Shown here piece after piece: positions 1-8,894 of a stretch of 64,000 bases of DNA. The notes under the pieces are model-generated. The model saw only the letters and a program-made list of their open reading frames with translations. It had not been told where the DNA came from and did no database searches. This DNA comes from an uncultured Alphaproteobacteria bacterium (GTDB taxonomy: Bacteria > Pseudomonadota > Alphaproteobacteria > MPNO01 > UBA2964). How positions within the stretch are numbered: the stretch's first letter is position 1; each line of letters starts with the position of its first letter. Where the stretch lies: assembly GCA_943787225.1 (NCBI GenBank), contig CALSLP010000001.1:310001-374000 (forward strand), given 5' to 3'. A program made the translations under genes and the position numbers.

Positions 1-116
1 TCCATCGCGGCATGATCAATGGCACCGCGCACTAGGAACGGTCGCTTGTTCCAGTACTGCGCGTAGAAATCCACGACCGACGGCAGGGCCTCAAGCGTGG
101 CAAGAGATGAAGACAT
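1..116 (-). CDS. Partial JmjC/cupin-like domain protein (N-terminus only)
   Basis: The first 38 codons of a minus-strand gene whose remainder lies left of the window. The start is an ATG at 116. The readable N-terminus contains the string FYAQYWNKRPFLVRGAI, which resembles the opening of cupin-like/JmjC hydroxylases (RoxA-type ribosomal oxygenases and relatives), where a YW-x-KRP-x-V-x-RG element precedes the double-stranded beta-helix. The Fe-binding HxD...H motif is outside the window, so function is only a family guess. No strong ribosome binding site is visible upstream. Confidence 0.4.
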   Translation of the reverse strand, partial: MSSSLATLEALPSVVDFYAQYWNKRPFLVRGAIDHAAM

Positions 117-243
117 CACACAACCCGATGTTGAAAACACTGCGACCGTTATGACATGGGCGTGTCTCGCCTCCAAGTTCCACACCATTTGTGACCAGAA
201 TTTCTAGCTGTCGGTGGTTACTGCTGTGTCAGAGCAAATTCGG

Positions 244-1320
244 TCACCCCTTAAAGGCCGCCTTGGCTTTGGCGACAATGCGAGGTGGCGCTTTATAGAG
301 CTTGGTCACCAAGCGTTGAACATCATCCCCCAATGTCGGGGACACCGGCAGATTAGCCTTCCGCATATCGGCCCGGAAATCGACGTCTTTCATGGTCCGC
401 TCAAAGGCAATCCGCAAGGCAATCATCTGTTTTCTCGGGACACGCGGCGGCGCAATATAAGGCCGACCGAATTCCTGGGAAGACACCAGCAGCTCCATCG
501 CGGCCTTTTCATCCGGCGTCCGGACAAAGTCCCAAACCATCGGAACACCGAGCTTATTGAGGGCCGGATTACCAACCGGCGCAAATTGAACCAGAATATT
601 GATCTTTTTCTGTTTGAGCAGATGCGCTCTTTCCGTCCGAAAAGTCGACCATGACAGGCCACAAATTCCATGGACCTCGCTATGTTCGAGACCGCGTGCA
701 GCCTGATCGACACTGTCGTAACCCTCAACAAGCGAAAATTTAGCGCCGGTTAGTTTTATCAAAGCCAGTGCCGTATCACGGGACGCGCCCCCAAAACGGC
801 TGGCCCCCATGACCATGCGCCGGTTAAGAGCTTCGTGAAACGATGTTGCCGGGGCGTCTTTGCCGCCAATGCAGACAAAAACCGAACTTGCCGCGCTGCC
901 TAAATATTTGAATTTTTGGGGGTCGTAATCGATCTCTTTGGAAGCCCCGACGAGCGGATCCATAATGATGCCGGGGCGGACCGCCGCGATCGTCAATCCA
1001 TCTTTCTTGGCGGTGTTATACATCCAGCTTGCCGCTTTGCGGCTAATCGCCCCCGGCATACTTTTAAAGGATATGGAAGGGTTGCCGGGAATGTATTTGA
1101 CCATATGACGGCCGATAAACCGGGCGTAGCGCATATAGGAACTATCCGCCGTCGCCCCGACAACAAACTGAATGGTTTGTCCGGTATAATGTTTTTCGAC
1201 GTCAGGTACCTGCGCCAAGGCAATTGTCGGCATCACGCATAGAGCACCCGCCGCAACAGCGCCGCGCGCAAGGAATTTTCGGCCAAACGGCAGGTTTCTG
1301 ATCGTTACAAGATTTCGCAT
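244..1320 (-). CDS. TTT-family (Bug/TctC) periplasmic substrate-binding protein
   Basis: Periplasmic receptor of the tripartite tricarboxylate transporter type, 358 aa from the ATG at 1320. A longer TTG start three codons upstream is possible. The N-terminus has basic residues (RNLPFGRKFLARG) followed by a hydrophobic stretch and an ALA-Q cleavage site, consistent with export. Mature features typical of the family include TGQTIQFVVG near the start, the NMPGA-like loop here read as SMPGA, and the C-terminal GRPYIAPPRVPR region. No TctA/TctB genes adjoin it, so it is an orphan receptor that probably borrows a membrane component elsewhere. The ligand cannot be told from sequence; Bug proteins usually bind carboxylates. 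It is 46 bp downstream of epmA on the same strand. Confidence 0.85.
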   Translation of the reverse strand: MRNLVTIRNLPFGRKFLARGAVAAGALCVMPTIALAQVPDVEKHYTGQTIQFVVGATADSSYMRYARFIGRHMVKYIPGNPSISFKSMPGAISRKAASWMYNTAKKDGLTIAAVRPGIIMDPLVGASKEIDYDPQKFKYLGSAASSVFVCIGGKDAPATSFHEALNRRMVMGASRFGGASRDTALALIKLTGAKFSLVEGYDSVDQAARGLEHSEVHGICGLSWSTFRTERAHLLKQKKINILVQFAPVGNPALNKLGVPMVWDFVRTPDEKAAMELLVSSQEFGRPYIAPPRVPRKQMIALRIAFERTMKDVDFRADMRKANLPVSPTLGDDVQRLVTKLYKAPPRIVAKAKAAFKG

Positions 1321-1364
1321 GTTTCCCAATCTTTCTTAAGGTTGGGAGTCTGAAGCAGAAATGG

Positions 1365-2475
1365 TTAACAGGTCGTAACCACCGGGGCCCAAAGAACATC
1401 TTCTATGGTTTCTGTCCCGGCACACAGCATGACCAATCGATCAAACCCCAGCGCAATTCCAGAGGCTTCAGGCATACCCGACGCCAACGCCTCGAGAAAA
1501 TCTTCGTCTATCGGATAGCTGTATCCGGCGATTTCCTGCTTCCGTGCGATTTCTGCTTCAAAGCGACGACGCTGCTCAACGGCATCGGTCAATTCGCCAA
1601 ATCCATTTGCCAGCTCAACACCACAAACAAAGATCTCAAATCGTTCGGCGACGCGACTGTCATCGGAGTTCTGTCGGGCCAAGGCCGCCATCGAGAGCGG
1701 CCAGTCATATAAAACCAGTCGGCGCGCCAATGCCGAGATTAGGTTCAATTTTTTCCAGAAACAGCCGGAAAAAGATCTCGTCCCATTGGTCCTCGGGATC
1801 AACTCGGATGCCAGCGCGCTGCGCCTCGGCAAGCAAGAGCGCCGCATCGGGGTTTCGCGGGTCAGGTGCCGTCGCCAAAATATCGATGTCGCAATATTGC
1901 TCAAAGGCCTCAGCAACACATAGATAGTGCCAGGATGCCAGCGGGTCACAGGTCAGCCCCCGCCAGTTAAATTGGCAGGAACCCGCATTGGGCTGTGTTT
2001 GCAAAACCGCAGCTTTGACCAATGCCTCGCAATCTTCAGCAATATCACGCCATGCCGCATTTGCCCGATACCACTCCAGCATAGTGAACTCCGGATGATG
2101 CGTGCTCGAGCGCTCACCATTGCGCCACACCCGTGCCAGCTGAAAGATCTTTTCCATCCCACCGGTCAACAGCTTCTTCATCGCAAATTCGGGGGATGTG
2201 TGAAGATAAAGCGTCCGGGTATCGGCTTCCGCAAAGGGCTCAAAGAGCTGCGTCGCAAACGCCGTGAGATGGGGCTCCATCCCCGGCGAAACCTGAAGGG
2301 CGGGTGTTTCGACTTCGACAAATTCGCGCTCGGCGAAAAACTGCCGAGTCGCCACGGCGACGTTATTTCTGACCCTCAAAGCCGGCAATCGCTCCGCGAG
2401 GACGTCTCTTTGCCACCAACGTTTTGAAGCAGCACTTGCGGGGGATTGCTTACCGGTTGACGGGGTGTCATTCAT
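1365..2475 (-). pseudogene. epmA: EF-P--(R)-beta-lysine ligase EpmA, frameshifted
   Basis: Class II lysyl-tRNA-synthetase-like enzyme (PoxA/GenX/YjeA) that ligates (R)-beta-lysine to elongation factor P. The upstream frame starts at MNDTPSTGKQ (2475). It carries the motif-2 core (ARVWRNGE) and reads to EPNLGIGAPTGFI, then stops at 1705-1707. The next frame resumes at once with VLYDWPLSMAALAR and carries motif 3 (GMPEASGIALGFDRL). Removing one base in the GGTTTT tract near 1711-1716 restores a continuous 369-aa enzyme of normal family length. It is divergent from epmB with only 67 bp between, and efp follows epmB, so this is a complete modification locus. Either the gene is inactivated or the extra base is a sequence error. 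Confidence 0.85.
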
Positions 2476-2542
2476 GGCACTGGTCCAGACTATGCGCCCC
2501 AGGGTTCGTTCCCGGTGGCGCCAAATTTTCGGAGCGCACACC

Positions 2543-3604
2543 ATGAAGGCGGCCAGAAACCTTGTCCAGAGCTTGCAGCCCCAAGCCATCACCTCACCGG
2601 AAGACTTGTTAACTGCGGGGTTCATCCCGCCCGACCATTTAGCCGCCGTGACAGAAGCCAGCGCAACCCTGCCGGTCAGCATCACCTCCCATATCACCGG
2701 ATTGATTGACCCCGCGTCACCTGACGGCCCCGTCGCCAAACAATTCATCCCGACCGGGCTTGAAAACACCAAACAGGACGAGGAACTCGCAGATCCGATT
2801 GGCGATATTCCGCACAGCCCGATTGCCGGGATTGTTCACCGCTACCCGGACCGCGTTTTGCTAACCCCCGTGCTCACCTGTCCGGTTTATTGCCGGTTTT
2901 GTTTCCGCCGCGAGGCCGTTGGCGACGGCTTGCTTGCGTTAGTGGAACTTGATGCTGCCCTCGATTACATCCGAAACCATAGCGAAATTTGGGAGGTCAT
3001 CCTGTCAGGGGGCGATCCCTTGATCATGTCACCACGACGCTTGACTCAGATCATCGACGCGTTAGACGAAATCGATCATGTCGCGGTGATTCGAATTCAT
3101 ACCCGTGTCCCGGTGGTTGACCCGAAACGCATTACGGATTCGCTGGTCACCGCCCTCAAACGCAAAACACCGGTTTTTATTGTGTTGCATTGCAATCACG
3201 CCGACGAGATGGTCGTCGAAGCGGAACAAGCAATCGCCACGCTGGTCGACAATGGATTCCCGATGCTCAGCCAATCGGTCCTGCTGAAGGGAATCAATGA
3301 TGATCCCGACGTTATGGCAGCCCTGATGAAAAAACTCGTGAGTTGCCGGGTAAAACCCTATTATCTGCATCATGGTGATAAAGCCCAGGGAACCAGCCAT
3401 TTTCGCACGACGATCGCCACTGGACGGGCTATTATCGCCAGGTTACGCGGCCGGTTATCAGGCCTTTGCCAGCCGAGCTATATGCTGGATATCCCCGGCG
3501 GCCATGGCAAAGTGCCTGCGGCTGAGGCATACCTGCAGGTGACAGATGACAGCCGTTGGGTGGTGAAGGACTGGCAGGGTAATACACACATTTACCACGA
3601 TTAA
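2543..3604 (+). CDS. epmB: EF-P beta-lysylation protein EpmB (lysine 2,3-aminomutase family)
   Basis: Radical SAM, PLP-dependent aminomutase that converts L-alpha-lysine to (R)-beta-lysine, the donor for EF-P modification. The 353-aa product from the ATG at 2543 has the radical-SAM cluster C113-x3-C117-x2-C120 within LTCPVYCRFCFRRE, followed by the SGGDPL motif and the C-terminal YYLHHGDKAQGTSHF segment of the KamA/YodO/EpmB family. Its length (about 350 aa) suits EpmB better than the longer clostridial KamA. An upstream start at 2465 would overlap the epmA start and lacks family-like residues, so I prefer MKAARNLVQSL. The adjacent efp supports the EpmB assignment over a catabolic aminomutase. 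Confidence 0.9.
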   Translation: MKAARNLVQSLQPQAITSPEDLLTAGFIPPDHLAAVTEASATLPVSITSHITGLIDPASPDGPVAKQFIPTGLENTKQDEELADPIGDIPHSPIAGIVHRYPDRVLLTPVLTCPVYCRFCFRREAVGDGLLALVELDAALDYIRNHSEIWEVILSGGDPLIMSPRRLTQIIDALDEIDHVAVIRIHTRVPVVDPKRITDSLVTALKRKTPVFIVLHCNHADEMVVEAEQAIATLVDNGFPMLSQSVLLKGINDDPDVMAALMKKLVSCRVKPYYLHHGDKAQGTSHFRTTIATGRAIIARLRGRLSGLCQPSYMLDIPGGHGKVPAAEAYLQVTDDSRWVVKDWQGNTHIYHD

Positions 3605-3695
3605 CGTCGTATAACAGAGTGCGTTGAAACCCTGCGGGCAACCTGCTAATTTCCGCCGCCCAAACAACCCTGTATGTGACAAGGATAGGAATACC

Positions 3696-4262
3696 ATGAA
3701 GGTTCTGGCCAACACGCTTAGACCCGGTCATGCCATCGAGCATGACGGCAAAAAATTTGTCGTGGTCAAATACGAACTTATCCTTCCCGGTAAAGGCAAT
3801 GCCTTTATCGCCGTCGACATGCGGGATGCCCTGTCCGGCGTCAAAACCAACGAACGTTTCCGGACACAGGAAACTGTTGAAAAGCTAATGACCTCGGAAA
3901 AGACCTGCACAATGTTGTTTGCCGATGGTGATCAGATTAATCTGATGGATTCAGAAACCTATGATCAGTTTGCCGTCTCAATCGACATGGCCGGTGATGC
4001 CGGTGTCTTCCTAACGGATGGCATGGAAGTCACCGTTGAGACAATTGACGACATCCCGGTGGGTGTCCGGCTACCACAGCATGTCACCCTTGAGATTACC
4101 GAGGCGGATGCTGTCGTCAAAGGTCAGACTGCTTCATCTTCCTATAAACCCGCAGTACTGGAAAATGGCGTTAAGACCCTGGTCCCACCGCATATTGGCG
4201 CTGGTACCCGCGTTGTTATCAACACAGCGGATTCGACCTATGTAGAGCGGGCGAAAGACTAA
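3696..4262 (+). CDS. efp: Translation elongation factor P
   Basis: EF-P, 188 aa, enters the ribosomal E site to rescue stalling at polyproline. The start ATG at 3696 is preceded by the ribosome binding site AAGGATAGGA. Domain I carries the modification loop LPGKGNAF with Lys33 at the tip, matching the lysine that EpmA beta-lysylates in E. coli. Domains II and III follow (SDKTCTMLF-like strand, then the VRLPQHVTLEITEAD segment and the KPAVLENG loop). It sits 91 bp after epmB. Lys at the tip, rather than Arg, fits the presence of epmA/epmB. Confidence 0.97.
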   Translation: MKVLANTLRPGHAIEHDGKKFVVVKYELILPGKGNAFIAVDMRDALSGVKTNERFRTQETVEKLMTSEKTCTMLFADGDQINLMDSETYDQFAVSIDMAGDAGVFLTDGMEVTVETIDDIPVGVRLPQHVTLEITEADAVVKGQTASSSYKPAVLENGVKTLVPPHIGAGTRVVINTADSTYVERAKD

Positions 4263-4312
4263 CTTAAGTTCCGGGCAATTACGCTCAACAATCGTAAAAA
4301 GGCGCCGACCCT

Positions 4313-5113
4313 ATGTGGCCTGCAATAATCAACGTCATGGACAGTGCTGCGCGTAAGGCAGCTCGGAGTCTGCTGCACGATTTCGGCGAAGTCGAGCAGC
4401 TGCAAGTCTCTCGTAAAGGTCCTGCGGATTTTGTGTCGGAGGCAGATCGTCGCGCCGAACAAATCATCAAAGCCGAGCTCAGTAAAGCACGCCCAGGCTT
4501 TTCAATGTTGCTGGAGGAAGAAGGTGCCGTCGGCTCTCAAGACGCCGCTGACCGCTGGATCGTCGACCCGCTCGACGGCACGACAAATTTTCTCCATGGC
4601 ATCCCCCATTTCGCAATTTCGATCGCCCACGAACAAAACGGCGAGTTGGTCGCTGGGATGGTTTACGATCCCACGCGCGACGAAACCTTCTGGGCTGTAA
4701 AAGGCGCTGGATGTTTTCTCGGTAATACCCGTCTGCGGGTATCTGCCCGTGATCATCTCGACATCGCTGTTCTGGCAACTGGAATTCCGTTCGGCAATCG
4801 TCCCGGCAAAGAGGAAATGCGGGCTGCACTCGTCCCCGTTATGGATCGCACGGCCGGTCTAAGAAGATTTGGGGCCGCCTCTCTCGATCTTGCCTATGTA
4901 GCGGCAGGCCGGTTTGACGCATTTTGGGAAATTGGCCTGGCGCCATGGGATGTTGCCGCAGGGATCATTTTGATTCGCGAAGCCGGTGGGCTAGTTGGCG
5001 AGCTCGATGGCCGAGCTGACCCTTTAAACGGCGGCACCATACTTGCGGCAAACAGTAGATTGTATGATCCCGTCGGGAAAATGCTTCGGGATGCCATACG
5101 CGGCAAACGCTGA
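4313..5113 (+). CDS. suhB: Inositol monophosphatase family protein (SuhB-like)
   Basis: Mg2+-dependent, Li+-sensitive type sugar/inositol phosphatase, 266 aa. Metal-site motifs are visible: EEE at residues 68-70, the WIVDPLDGTTNF block with D85, D88, G89 and T90, and the C-terminal WDVAAGIILIREAGG block. The length is typical for SuhB. The start chosen is ATG 4313; an internal ATG at 4337 (MDSAARKAA) is also possible and better matches the usual family N-terminus. It is 50 bp behind efp on the same strand and may be cotranscribed. Whether it also works as an RNA polymerase-associated factor, as in E. coli, cannot be told here. Confidence 0.9.
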   Translation: MWPAIINVMDSAARKAARSLLHDFGEVEQLQVSRKGPADFVSEADRRAEQIIKAELSKARPGFSMLLEEEGAVGSQDAADRWIVDPLDGTTNFLHGIPHFAISIAHEQNGELVAGMVYDPTRDETFWAVKGAGCFLGNTRLRVSARDHLDIAVLATGIPFGNRPGKEEMRAALVPVMDRTAGLRRFGAASLDLAYVAAGRFDAFWEIGLAPWDVAAGIILIREAGGLVGELDGRADPLNGGTILAANSRLYDPVGKMLRDAIRGKR

Positions 5114-5266
5114 CAAAGCCCCCAGATCACTGGTGAGGCTAAGTTGTTGTGGCGAGAACCGTGCTGCGCTAGATTAATGCTGGACATTAACCTTACTGGT
5201 TAAACAGGTTATCGGGGAATGAAAGACGGGTCCGACATATCAGGACACTGTTGATCATGGAGTTCT

Positions 5267-6286
5267 ATGACAGCGTTTAAATCAATCAAACTTATCTATT
5301 TTATCACCTTACTGATCGCGGGGACCAGCACAGTCGCGAATGCCCAACGATATCTAGGGGGTAATGGCCAATCGAATGTCATTGTTGATTACAGCGTGAT
5401 CGACAATCTTGGGCGGTCTCCGACCGTACCGCAACTCCTGCTCGGTATCCCGGGTACGGCGGCTGTCCCCGGGAGCACATATGCAGCACCGATGCCAAAG
5501 TTCCCGGTATTCTCGGGGGGGCGGTCCTCCACTAAGTCCGGCACAATCAAGCTTCGTCCACCCAAGTCTATGCGGAAGCGCACCACCAAGAAAAAACGGA
5601 CAGCGCGGAAGCCGGTACAGAGATTCACCCGCACAGCACGGCAGGCGCCAGCGGTAAAGCGAGCCCCACGGCAAATTCGTCCAATAGCACCGCCAACGGC
5701 CCCGACCCGGCCAAATGTAATTCCGGCACCGCCATTACCCAAGATTGCTACGCCGACGCGCACACCGGTCCCAACGAGGCCGGTGGCTCCAGCACTCTCC
5801 AAACCGCCAGCAGCTGTTAAAAAAGCCGTGAGAACAGTAACACTGCCTCCACCGGCGGCGCTGAAAGTCGTACCGCCAAATGCTGTGCCTGCCGCCCCTA
5901 AAATTGCGAAACCAGTGAGTGACCCTGCAACGCGTGTCGCCTCATTGCCGCCTATCGGGCAGCCCCTCAAAGCAGGCGCTACAACACGTATTGGCTTTAC
6001 CGCCGGCTCGGCCAAACTCAACAGTGATGCGTCAGCGCGTTTGCAGGACGTTTCGACCTCTCTCAAGAAAAATGATGCGTTACGTATTCAGCTCCTCGCC
6101 TATGCTGGTGCCAAAGACGGATCCGCTAGTCAGGCACGGCGATTATCACTGTCACGTGCCCTCGCGGCGAGATCGTATCTGATCGAAAAAGGTATTCGCA
6201 GCACGCGCATCGATGTCAGAGCCCTCGGCAACCGCTCCGGCAATGGTCCAACCGACCGCATCGACATAATTGTAACAACGCGCTAA
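5267..6286 (+). CDS. Secreted Pro/Lys-rich protein with C-terminal OmpA-like domain
   Basis: 339 aa with a clear signal peptide (hydrophobic ITLLIAGTSTVANAQ, cleavage after ANA). Residues about 90-225 form a low-complexity, Pro/Ala/Lys/Arg-rich linker (many RTARKP, APPTAPTRP and PAPPLPK type stretches). The last 100 residues form a short OmpA-like fold: IGFTAGSAKLNSDA, then LLAYAG, then ARRLSLSRALAARSYLIEKGI, ending with NRSGNGPTDRIDIIV. This resembles the peptidoglycan-binding OmpA domain but the usual D and R anchoring residues are only partly kept. The basic linker could span the periplasm and bind peptidoglycan or acidic polymer. It precedes the MotA/MotB-like pair on the same strand. A GGAG ribosome binding site precedes ATG 5267. 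Confidence 0.75.
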   Translation: MTAFKSIKLIYFITLLIAGTSTVANAQRYLGGNGQSNVIVDYSVIDNLGRSPTVPQLLLGIPGTAAVPGSTYAAPMPKFPVFSGGRSSTKSGTIKLRPPKSMRKRTTKKKRTARKPVQRFTRTARQAPAVKRAPRQIRPIAPPTAPTRPNVIPAPPLPKIATPTRTPVPTRPVAPALSKPPAAVKKAVRTVTLPPPAALKVVPPNAVPAAPKIAKPVSDPATRVASLPPIGQPLKAGATTRIGFTAGSAKLNSDASARLQDVSTSLKKNDALRIQLLAYAGAKDGSASQARRLSLSRALAARSYLIEKGIRSTRIDVRALGNRSGNGPTDRIDIIVTTR

Positions 6287-6350
6287 GCCGCAAACATCAT
6301 GATACCATCATAGTCACCTTGGTATCTCATACGGCTGCAGGAAAGATCGG

Positions 6351-7487
6351 ATGAACGGTCCTCGGCGTTATTTAATAAGGATGTTGCTGTTTATCGTTGC
6401 TGTCGGGCTGGCAGTAGCAGGTCTGTATTCGCCGCTCGCCGACGCCTTTATGGCCAACCCTGCCCTGAATGGCCTCATTCTGGGCGTTCTCCTCCTCGGC
6501 ATAATTTATATTTTCCGGCAGGTCACCCTTCTCATACCGGAAGTGGCCTGGATCGAGAGCTTCCGCAACGATCAAGGACATGCGGATCAAACACCCCCAA
6601 AGCTGCTGGCCCCCATGGCAGCGATGCTCGGCGAACGGAAAGGTAAGTTCAGCCTGTCCGCCTTGTCCCTGAACTCGCTGCTCGACGGCATTTCTTCGCG
6701 CCTCGAAGAATCGCGCGATTTATCACGATACCTCATCGGCCTTTTAATATTTCTCGGATTGCTCGGGACTTTTTGGGGGCTCCTGCAAACAATCGGCGCC
6801 GTCGGCGATGTGATCGGGAGCCTGTCTGTCGGCGGCGGCGATCTCGCCAAAGTATTTGCTGATCTCAAAGCAGGATTAAAAGCCCCTCTCGCCGGCATGG
6901 GAACCGCCTTTAGCTCCTCTCTACTTGGTCTTGCGGGATCGCTGATCCTCGGATTTCTCGAACTGCAGGCAGGTCAGGCGCAAAACCGTTTCTATAACGA
7001 TCTCGAAGATTGGTTGGCTGGTCAAACCCGACTCTCTTCCGGCAGCCTCACAATAGGAGAAGGCGATCAAAGCGTTCCCGCCTATGTTCAGGCACTACTC
7101 GAACAAACCGCCGACAGTCTTGAAAACCTGCAGCGGACACTCGAACGCGGTGAAGAAAGCCGAATTTCTGCCAATAACGGCATTGTCTCCCTGACAGACA
7201 AGCTCGATACCTTGACCGATCAAATGCGCACAGAACAGTCGCTCATGATTAAGCTGGCGGAGACGCAGCTCGAAATAAAACCGTTGCTCGCCAAGATCGC
7301 GAATGCTCCTGTTTCGTCATCACCTGAAGAAACCATGGGTAAATCGATGCGGAGTATCGATACACAGCTTGCTCGACTTATCGAAGAGATGGGAACGGGC
7401 CGCAACGAACTGGTTTCCGAACTGCGAAGCGAGATCCGTGTTTTGTCACGGACGATGGCCGCAATCGCAGAACGGTCAAACCAATGA
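6351..7487 (+). CDS. MotA/TolQ/ExbB-type proton channel protein
   Basis: 378-aa inner-membrane protein. Hydrophobic segments lie at about residues 9-30, 38-60, 125-145 and 180-205. The latter two carry the MotA_ExbB pattern (GLLIFLGLLGTFWGLLQTIGAVG and APLAGMGTAFSSSLLGLAGSLILGF, quoted only in part here). A long cytoplasmic or coiled tail of about 150 residues follows, rich in Glu, Gln and Leu. The ribosome binding site AGGAAAGA precedes ATG 6351. The next gene, 20 bp downstream, encodes a MotB/OmpA-like partner, so the two should form an ion-driven stator-type complex. No flagellar or Tol genes are nearby, so the process powered is unknown. Confidence 0.8.
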   Translation: MNGPRRYLIRMLLFIVAVGLAVAGLYSPLADAFMANPALNGLILGVLLLGIIYIFRQVTLLIPEVAWIESFRNDQGHADQTPPKLLAPMAAMLGERKGKFSLSALSLNSLLDGISSRLEESRDLSRYLIGLLIFLGLLGTFWGLLQTIGAVGDVIGSLSVGGGDLAKVFADLKAGLKAPLAGMGTAFSSSLLGLAGSLILGFLELQAGQAQNRFYNDLEDWLAGQTRLSSGSLTIGEGDQSVPAYVQALLEQTADSLENLQRTLERGEESRISANNGIVSLTDKLDTLTDQMRTEQSLMIKLAETQLEIKPLLAKIANAPVSSSPEETMGKSMRSIDTQLARLIEEMGTGRNELVSELRSEIRVLSRTMAAIAERSNQ

Positions 7488-7507
7488 CGGCGTGGCGCTG
7501 ATAGCCA

Positions 7508-8827
7508 ATGGCGGGTCGATCCTACAGACGCAACGGCAACTCAAATATCTGGCCCGGCTTTGTCGACGCCATCTCTACGCTCCTGATTATTGTCATCTTT
7601 TTGCTGATGATCTTCACCGTCGCTCAGTTCTTCCTCTCAGAAACATTGAGTGGCCGGAATGATGCCCTCGACCGCTTAAATCGCCAGATCGTCGAACTCG
7701 GCGAAGTCCTCGCCTTAGAGAAAAAATCCAATGAAGACCTGCGGCAGGAGGTTGCCCAGCTCTCAACTGAATTACAGGGCTCCATCTCAGCGAGAGACAG
7801 TCTTCAACAAAGTCTTGCTGGGATGACGAGCGATCGTGATCGCCTGGCAGAATCGCTCAACACCAAGACAAAGGAACTGGACGTCGACCGTGAAAAAATT
7901 CGGATCCAGCTCTCATCCCTGCAAAGTCTTAACAACGACATAGAAGCCCTCAGAAAGGTTCGAGCGAGGCTGGAAACAAAAGTAGGCTCTCTCGCTGCGG
8001 CGCTTGAGCAAAACAAAGCGGATTTGACGGCGGCCCGTGATCGGCACAAAACGCTGGAAGCCAGACTCAGTACCGCCGCGGAACGGACGGCTTTGGCGCA
8101 AAAGGAAACCGAAAAGAAAGATGTCCGACTAGGCCAGATGCGGGAGGCAGCGACGAAATCAGCCAAATTCCTTAAAGACGAACAAATCCTGTCGGAGAAA
8201 GCCAGAGCGCGCGTTGCTCTGCTCAATCAGCAAATAGCCGCCCTCCGACAGCAATTGGCCCGCATTTCAGGTGCCCTGGAGGCTTCGGAAGCCAAGGCGC
8301 GTTCGCAGAATGTTCAGATCATCAATCTCGGGTCACGGCTAAACGAAGCACTGGCCAATAAGGTCGAGGAACTTGCCCGTTTCCGCTCTGAATTTTTTGG
8401 CAAATTGCGCGATGCCTTGGGGAAGACAAAAGGCGTTCGGATAGAGGGCGACCGCTTCGTCTTTCAATCTGAAGTGCTGTTCCCATCGGGGTCCGCCAGT
8501 ATGTTTGGCGCCGGGCAAAATCAGATCAGCCAGCTTGCCGGGACCCTTAAAGACATTGCGGCGCGCATTCCCAAGGATGTTGACTGGATTCTGCGTGTCG
8601 ATGGTCACACGGATAACAGACCGATCAAGACGCCTCAGTTCCCGTCCAACTGGGAACTGTCATCGGCTCGCGCCATTGCCGTCGTTAAACAGCTGGTTGC
8701 CCAGGGCATTCCACCTCATCGTCTGGCAGCGACCGGCTTCGGGGAATTTAGACCCCTCGACACAAGACCGGGCCTCGCAGGGTTAAGTCGTAATCGCCGG
8801 ATCGAATTCAAACTCACCGGACGTTAA
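7508..8827 (+). CDS. MotB-like peptidoglycan-binding protein with long coiled coil
   Basis: 439 aa. One N-terminal membrane helix (ISTLLIIVIFLLMIFTVAQFF, residues about 20-40) is preceded by NIWPGFVDA, as in MotB/ZorB-type stator subunits. Residues about 50-290 are a long heptad-rich coiled coil (repeated LEAR, LQSL and QIAALRQQL elements). The C-terminal OmpA/MotB domain has the peptidoglycan-binding pattern FPSGSASM, then VDGHTDNRPI, NWELSSARA and GFGEFRPLD, ending NRRIEFKL. With the upstream MotA/ExbB-like channel it probably forms an envelope-spanning, proton-driven complex whose coiled coil reaches peptidoglycan. Flagellar MotB has a much shorter linker, so this is a separate family. Confidence 0.82.
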   Translation: MAGRSYRRNGNSNIWPGFVDAISTLLIIVIFLLMIFTVAQFFLSETLSGRNDALDRLNRQIVELGEVLALEKKSNEDLRQEVAQLSTELQGSISARDSLQQSLAGMTSDRDRLAESLNTKTKELDVDREKIRIQLSSLQSLNNDIEALRKVRARLETKVGSLAAALEQNKADLTAARDRHKTLEARLSTAAERTALAQKETEKKDVRLGQMREAATKSAKFLKDEQILSEKARARVALLNQQIAALRQQLARISGALEASEAKARSQNVQIINLGSRLNEALANKVEELARFRSEFFGKLRDALGKTKGVRIEGDRFVFQSEVLFPSGSASMFGAGQNQISQLAGTLKDIAARIPKDVDWILRVDGHTDNRPIKTPQFPSNWELSSARAIAVVKQLVAQGIPPHRLAATGFGEFRPLDTRPGLAGLSRNRRIEFKLTGR

Positions 8828-8841
8828 TCCTACGCACACAT

Positions 8842-8872
8842 AAAAAAACGGCCCCGCCGAAGCGGAGCCGTT
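8842..8872 (-). terminator. Rho-independent terminator
   Basis: A stem AACGGC/GCCGTT with an inner CCGC/GCGG pair and a CGAA loop (8847-8872). On the minus strand it is followed by seven T residues (A tract at 8842-8848). It ends the transcript of the TTT receptor at 8895-10184 and may also brake read-through from the plus-strand stator operon. Confidence 0.85.
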
Positions 8873-8894
8873 GATCCGTTAACGACCGAGCTTC

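Noticed and set aside
244..1320. TTT receptors at 244-1320 and 8895-10184 as parts of complete transporters
   Set aside because: No tctA or tctB genes adjoin either, so they are orphan receptors; only tctC at 33699 has partners.
5190..5220. Possible CtrA box before the OmpA-like gene
   Set aside because: The TTAA half-sites (TTAACCTTACTGGTTAA) are nine bases apart, not seven, so the spacing does not fit.
6351..8827. Possible Zorya-type defence system (ZorA/ZorB-like pair)
   Set aside because: MotA- and MotB-like subunits resemble ZorA/ZorB, but there is no ZorC, ZorD or ZorE gene on either side and no other defence genes. An envelope complex is a simpler reading.
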